NCBI GenBank assembly: GCA_022432975.1 | Contig: CM039506.1 | Coordinates: 17,620,121 to 17,684,120, forward strand | Direction: 5' to 3' | Length of the DNA: 64,000 nt | DNA from: Begonia masoniana | Lineage: Eukaryota; Streptophyta; Magnoliopsida; Cucurbitales; Begoniaceae | In this document: positions 59,864 through 64,000 of the stretch, piece by piece | How the letters are laid out: every line of letters begins with the position of its first letter | How positions within the stretch are numbered: the first letter of the stretch is position 1 | Position numbers and translations under genes: made by a program | Notes under the pieces: generated by a model | Seen by the model: only the letters and a program-made list of their open reading frames with translations | Told to the model about the DNA's origin: nothing | The model's database searches: none

Positions 59864-61352
59864 TGATGCATATGAAGGAATTCCTGCTCTTAGTAGCTAT
59901 TGTCGTAGGGTTTATATTCCTAGAAGATTCACTTAATTATGAGTTGGGTATTTAGAAGTCCAATTTGAATTAAGAAGCTATTCATGTGGATAAAGTTAAT
60001 TAAGGAAGAGTTGATGAAGCCAAGGATCTTGGAGTGTGTCGTATGACTTAGTTTAGAAATTTATAAACCATACCTTAACGGTCACTTGGTTACATACGAC
60101 TCAAAGACATGGAAATAATATTAGACATTAGTTCTAGGCTTTAAGGAATTAATGAAAAGTCAATAAAAATTATGTATAGAGTTATATTCATTGATTGGGT
60201 TTGACCGTTTCTGTAGAAAATAGACATTATTTTGGAAAAATGTAAGAACTTATAACCCAGATGACATAAGGCGACTGGTATATAGTGAGAATATTGAAGG
60301 TCTTATGATTGAAATAATATTGGGATGTTTACAATAATAATGTTGGTAATGCGTGTGGGTGACAAATCTTAGAATATAACTAATTAGCTCAACATTGGAG
60401 ATTTAGGATAAAAAAAAAAAAATTGACTACTTAAGTATTCAGTGTTGCCCAATTGAAATCTTGAGGAGCATAGTCAATCAATGAGAATCTTACTATAAAA
60501 ATGATTGTGGTTAATCAGATTTAGGGGTGCTATGCCTGGTGGGGCAATCATTTAAGATATTGAGGATATTACATTAACGACTTTGGGATTAGAATAACTT
60601 AATTCAAAGAAACATGGAAACATAGTTAAATTAGATGGTATAAAGGGAGAATTGAGATTTAGTTAAGTAAACCAAAGTCAAGAAATTTATGAGCGATAAT
60701 GTGTTGAAAGGATAGTTTAGAAGAGTTCAATTTCAAGACATAAGAAGTGGATGATACTTGATGGAAGTAGTTAGAGTTATCAAAGTTTCGAGGATATTTT
60801 ATTCTGACAATATAGTTGAATCAAAATGATGTTGAGGACTTTAGATATGGCAGTCGATATGGAAAAGAGTCAAGTCGAGATATGTTGGAAAAGTGGGTGA
60901 ATGAGAATGTAAAGAATAGTGAATAGACTAGTATGAGAAGAATGATAGATAGAAAGAATATAGTGTATAGGCATAAGTAGAAAATTTATAAGATGAATAA
61001 AATGTTATAAAGACAAATGATGGAGTAAGTGGGGTTGAAAAATATTTTGAGGAATAATTAGGATTTATATTGTGAACTAAGGAGAATATAAGATTTATGA
61101 AAAGAGCAGGTAAATTGGAAATAAAAAATATAAGAGAAAACCACAGAAATGAGTGGTATATATATAAGAATCGATGAGAAATATGATGAAGAGGATTGGA
61201 TGACAAGAAAACATCATTGGAAAAGGTTTTAAGGTGAAACCTCAACATAGAGAAAATAACATGGAAGAAACCACTGTGATATACTAAGTCGATGTCTAGA
61301 ATTATTCGGTACGTAAATTTTGAGGATAAAATTTTTATTAAGGAGGGTGGAA
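59864..61352 (+). mobile_element. Internal 3' region of a family A-like element
   Basis: AT-rich, no intact frame. Ends with TTTTGAGGATAAAATTTTTA and polypurine tract AAGGAGGGTGGAA before the LTR at 61353. Any pol remains are too decayed to assign. Confidence 0.55.
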
Positions 61353-61854
61353 TGTAACACCCAGAACTTTGGTACTCCTTGTCCTATTAATAATAATCGA
61401 TGGATTGATTTAAACGATAGACAAATTAGTGAAATAAGAGGAGGATTAATAGAAAAATACAATAAAGGGCAATATGGTAATCTAAGTGTTAAAATGTTAA
61501 TAAAAACCTAAGTATTTCTCTCTCTCCCTCATTTCCCTCTGCTTTCACAAAAGAAAAGCTCCAGAGAGATTTCTGGCGATTTTTATCGCCTCTACTCCAT
61601 TCTTCACGATTCGGCCGATTTTCTCCTCCAATCATCGATTCTCCTTTGCATTTTCTTCTCCAACCAACAACCTAGGTAAAGTTCTATGGTTTAGGACGTT
61701 AGGTTTCATTGTTTTAGAATTGTTAACGGTTAGTGGTTCACTGAATTATGTTAGAAATGGTTAAGGTTGCCGTACTTGCGCCTCTAAAGAATGTTGTGGA
61801 TTGGTTTTGGTGAACAAGCTCACGGACAGCACTCGGATTTGCTTAGGACCCAAG

Positions 61855-62848
61855 GTAAGTCTTCATGACTTTTTTGGCCGATTTGGCCTACACCATAAGA
61901 GAGTTTATTGATCAAGGAAATTGATGATGCATGTAGATTGTTAGGTATATGGTTTATGGTTATGTGGTTAGGTAGATTAGGTTACGCAATTAGTTGTTAA
62001 TAGATAGTTCTGTCTAGATAGTCATGTTATGTTTATGATTATGTTAAATCGAGGATATGTATTGTTCATGCATTCTGTTTTTATGAAAGCATAGAAAATG
62101 AATTTATGCATACGTTTTTATGTAAGAAAGATAATGAATGAAATGAAAGAAAATACCTAAGTGTAATATGTGGGTGGAAAAGGAGTATGGCCGTCCCGTA
62201 AGGTTTGGACCAATAGGTGTGCCTACTTTATTTTCTTAAAGAGCGAGTATGGCCGTCCTGTAAGGTTTAGACCAATAGGTGTGCCTACTTTATTTTCTTA
62301 AAGAGTGAGTATGGTCGTCCCGTAAGGTTTAGACCAATACGGGTGCCTACTTTATTTTCTTAAAGAGCGAGTATGGCCGTCCCGTATGGTTTGGACCAAT
62401 AGGTGTGCCTACTTTATTTTCTTAAAGAACGAGTATGGCCGTCCCGTAAGGTTTGAACCAATAGGTGTGCCTACTTTATTTTCTTAAAGAAGGAGTATCG
62501 TCGTCCCGTAAGATTTGGACCAATAGGTGTGCCTACTTTATTTTCTTAAAGAAGGAGTATCGTCGTCCCGTAAGATTTGGACCAATAGGTGTGCCTACTT
62601 TATTTTCTTAAAGAACGAGTATGGCCGTCCCGTAAGGTTTGGACCAATAGGTGTGCCTACTTTATTTTCTTAAAGAACGAGTATGGCCGTCCCGTAAGGT
62701 TTGGACCACAAGGTGTGCCTACTCCCTCTACCATTGATCACAGATAATTAAAGACAGAAAGAAACAGCATGATTTTTATGAATAGCACATACATTTTCAT
62801 TTATGAAGCTTACTGAGCCTTAGCTCATAGAATGTTTTTATGGTGTAG
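61855..62848 (+). other. Putative LTR intron, family A-like
   Basis: CTACACCATAA (61888-61898) pairs with TTATGGTGTAG (62838-62848), 11 bp. The 62-bp array lies between them. Confidence 0.4.
62183..62732. repeat. 62-bp tandem array, about nine copies
   Basis: Unit starts GAGTATGGCCGTCCCGTAAG and ends in CTACTTTATTTTCTTAAAGA. Copies start at 62183, 62245, 62307 and so on to 62679. Two units share TATCGTCGTCCCGTAAGATT, suggesting stepwise duplication. Confidence 0.95.
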
Positions 62849-63213
62849 ATGATCTTGAGCAATGTGCGAATGTTGTTCTTCCATCAGAGGAACGAGTCAA
62901 TTGAAGAAGAATGCCTTGGGAGTGTGCTGTGCAGTCGGTGCTAACTTTGACCCGTGGGAGTAATAGGTTAAGTATTTTAGTAGTTTTGGGTTGTGTCGAG
63001 CTGAAGGGATTATAGTATATGAATTGTATAGAACTCATTTTAGGGTGTTTGGTATCTGGATAGTGTAAGTACTGATGTTGATGAAATGGTAAATGGGTTT
63101 GATGTTTTTAATGTTTCTGGAAGTTTGGTGTAACGACCCCTATTCCCAGCAAGATATTGTCCGCTCTGGGGATTGGGTCACAGCCCAATATCCTCCCCTC
63201 ACGGCTTTGTTTG

Positions 63214-63312
63214 GCGAGAACTTCCCGGAAGGTCACCCAACCTGGAATTGCTCTCGCCGAAGCACTTTTAACTTCGGAGTTCTTATGGGATTGGTTGCCA
63301 ATTGTGCTCCAA
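63214..63312 (-). ncRNA. 5S rRNA-like module, Cassandra LTR 1
   Basis: Minus strand: AACTCCGAAGTTAAAAGTGC, TTCGGCGAGAG, CCAGGTTGGGTGACC, GGGAAGTTCTC. Corresponds to the box A, intermediate and box C regions of plant 5S genes with some changes. Confidence 0.85.
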
Positions 63313-63660
63313 AACGCGTCTTGCTATATTGTGAGAGTCTCTTTACATATGTCTCATTTCCACATACTTCCCCAAGCGATGTGGGATTGTGACGACCCCT
63401 TTTTACGACCCGTCACCTTCCGGTTCACCCGCGCGGACGTACCGCCATCTGGGTTCCGGTTCGTGCAGCCATCGTACCATACTTACACATCCGGGTCATC
63501 ACAATCACCCCCCCTTGGGGGCCCAACGTCTTTGTTGGCCACATTTCCGGTTGGGTACAGGCTCTGATACCATTTGTAACGACCCTATTCCCAGCAAGAT
63601 ATCGTCCGCTCTGGGGATTGGGCCGCAGCCCAATATCCTCCCCTCACGGCTTTGTTTGGC

Positions 63661-63754
63661 GAGAACTTCCGGAAGGTCACCCAACCTGGAATTGCTCTCG
63701 CCGAAGCACTTTTAACTTTGGAGTTCTTATGAGATCCGTTGCCAATTGTGCTTA
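63661..63754 (-). ncRNA. 5S rRNA-like module, Cassandra LTR 2
   Basis: As in LTR 1 but with more changes (AACTCCAAAGTTAAAAGTGC; GACCTTCCGGAAGTTCTC). Confidence 0.8.
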
Positions 63755-63943
63755 AAAATGCGTCTTGCTATGTTAGGAGGGTCTCTTTACATATGTTTCA
63801 TTTCCACATACTTCCCCAAGCGATGTGGAATTGTGACGACCCATTTTTACGACCCGTCACCTTCTGATTTGCCCGCGCGGACATACCGCCATCCGGGTTC
63901 CGGTTCGTGTAGCTATCGTACCATACTTACACATCCGGGTCAT

Positions 63944-64000
63944 GGGCCACAGCCCAATATCCTCCCCTCACGGCTTTGTTTGGCGAGAACTTCTCGGAAG
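63944..64000 (-). mobile_element. Third, partial Cassandra LTR
   Basis: After GGGTCAT (63937-63943), where LTR 2 should end with CACAATCA, the sequence jumps to GGGCCACAGCCCAATATCC, the interior of another Cassandra LTR, and continues past the window edge. Confidence 0.8.

Larger units (their letters stand above)
61353..63128 (+). mobile_element. LTR, family A-like, interrupted by Cassandra
   Basis: Starts TGTAACACCCAGAACTTTGG. Donor CCAAG|GTAAGT at 61855; acceptor TTATGGTGTAG ending 62848. From 63129 it is interrupted by Cassandra sequence and does not resume before the window ends. Confidence 0.8.
63129..63943 (-). mobile_element. Cassandra TRIM retrotransposon
   Basis: Two direct LTRs, 63129-63507 (379 bp) and 63575-63943 (last bases missing), separated by only 67 bp. 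On the minus strand the internal segment holds TGGTATCAGAGCC (primer-binding site, 63561-63573) and a polypurine tract CCCCCAAGGGGGGG (63508-63521). No protein is encoded. Each LTR holds a 5S RNA-like block in the direction of the element. These are the defining traits of Cassandra elements, which depend on enzymes from other elements. Confidence 0.92.

Noticed and set aside
59864..61352. Intact pol in the 59.9-61.3 kb region
   Set aside because: No catalytic motif found in any frame; only vague resemblance to decayed sequence.

Overview
The window is plant nuclear DNA, probably from a dicot; I cannot name the species. The signs are one intron-containing plant receptor-kinase gene with GT-AG introns, LTR retrotransposons primed by initiator tRNA-Met, an Athila-type element, a Mutator-like element with a 9-bp target duplication, and a Cassandra-type element carrying 5S RNA sequence. 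There are no bacterial or organellar genes.

Layout. 1-11280: old Ty3/gypsy-like elements (called family A here), including one two-LTR copy (2096-11280) with a solo LTR of family B nested in its 3' LTR. 11281-13470: AT-rich intergenic DNA. 13471-16535: the only host gene, a proline-rich extensin-like receptor kinase (PERK) on the minus strand with eight coding exons. 16719-19442: a Mutator-like element with an internal 871-bp tandem duplication. 19563-20277: a foldback element. 20280-21606: the end of a minus-strand chromovirus. 21607-32600: a family D non-autonomous gag-only element in an LTR-internal-LTR-internal arrangement, with a palindromic 5S/tRNA-like element in one LTR. 32691-54063: a decayed Athila-type element that received three later insertions: an intact Tekay-like chromovirus (32960-42114, target duplication ATTAC), a family D solo LTR (45335-48195, CACCT) and a family B solo LTR (50262-53054, AGAAC). 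The Athila sits in another family A LTR, which resumes at 54064. 54197-57056: a second family A mini-gag region, cut off by a 1.65-kb array of a 24-bp repeat. 57057-64000: further family A LTRs, a 62-bp tandem array and Cassandra copies.

Two observations stand out. First, a 586-bp inverted-repeat element at 25360-25945 has a 5S-like core, tRNA-like box A/box B motifs on both arms, TG...CA ends and a 5-bp target duplication with an empty site in the sister LTR. Second, the long LTRs of families A, B and D share an intron-like module: a CAG|GTAAGT donor, then a 10-15 nt segment complementary to the segment covering the putative 3' splice site. The pairing is kept by compensatory changes between families, while the sequence between the two segments varies and often holds tandem repeats.

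Apart from the PERK gene, the coding sequences belong to retrotransposons: one intact gag-pol (Tekay-like), one intact gag (family D), and broken gag genes (family A twice, Athila once). The intact Tekay-like element could in principle supply enzymes in trans to the gag-only families, which share its primer-binding site type and polypurine-tract context. That is inference.
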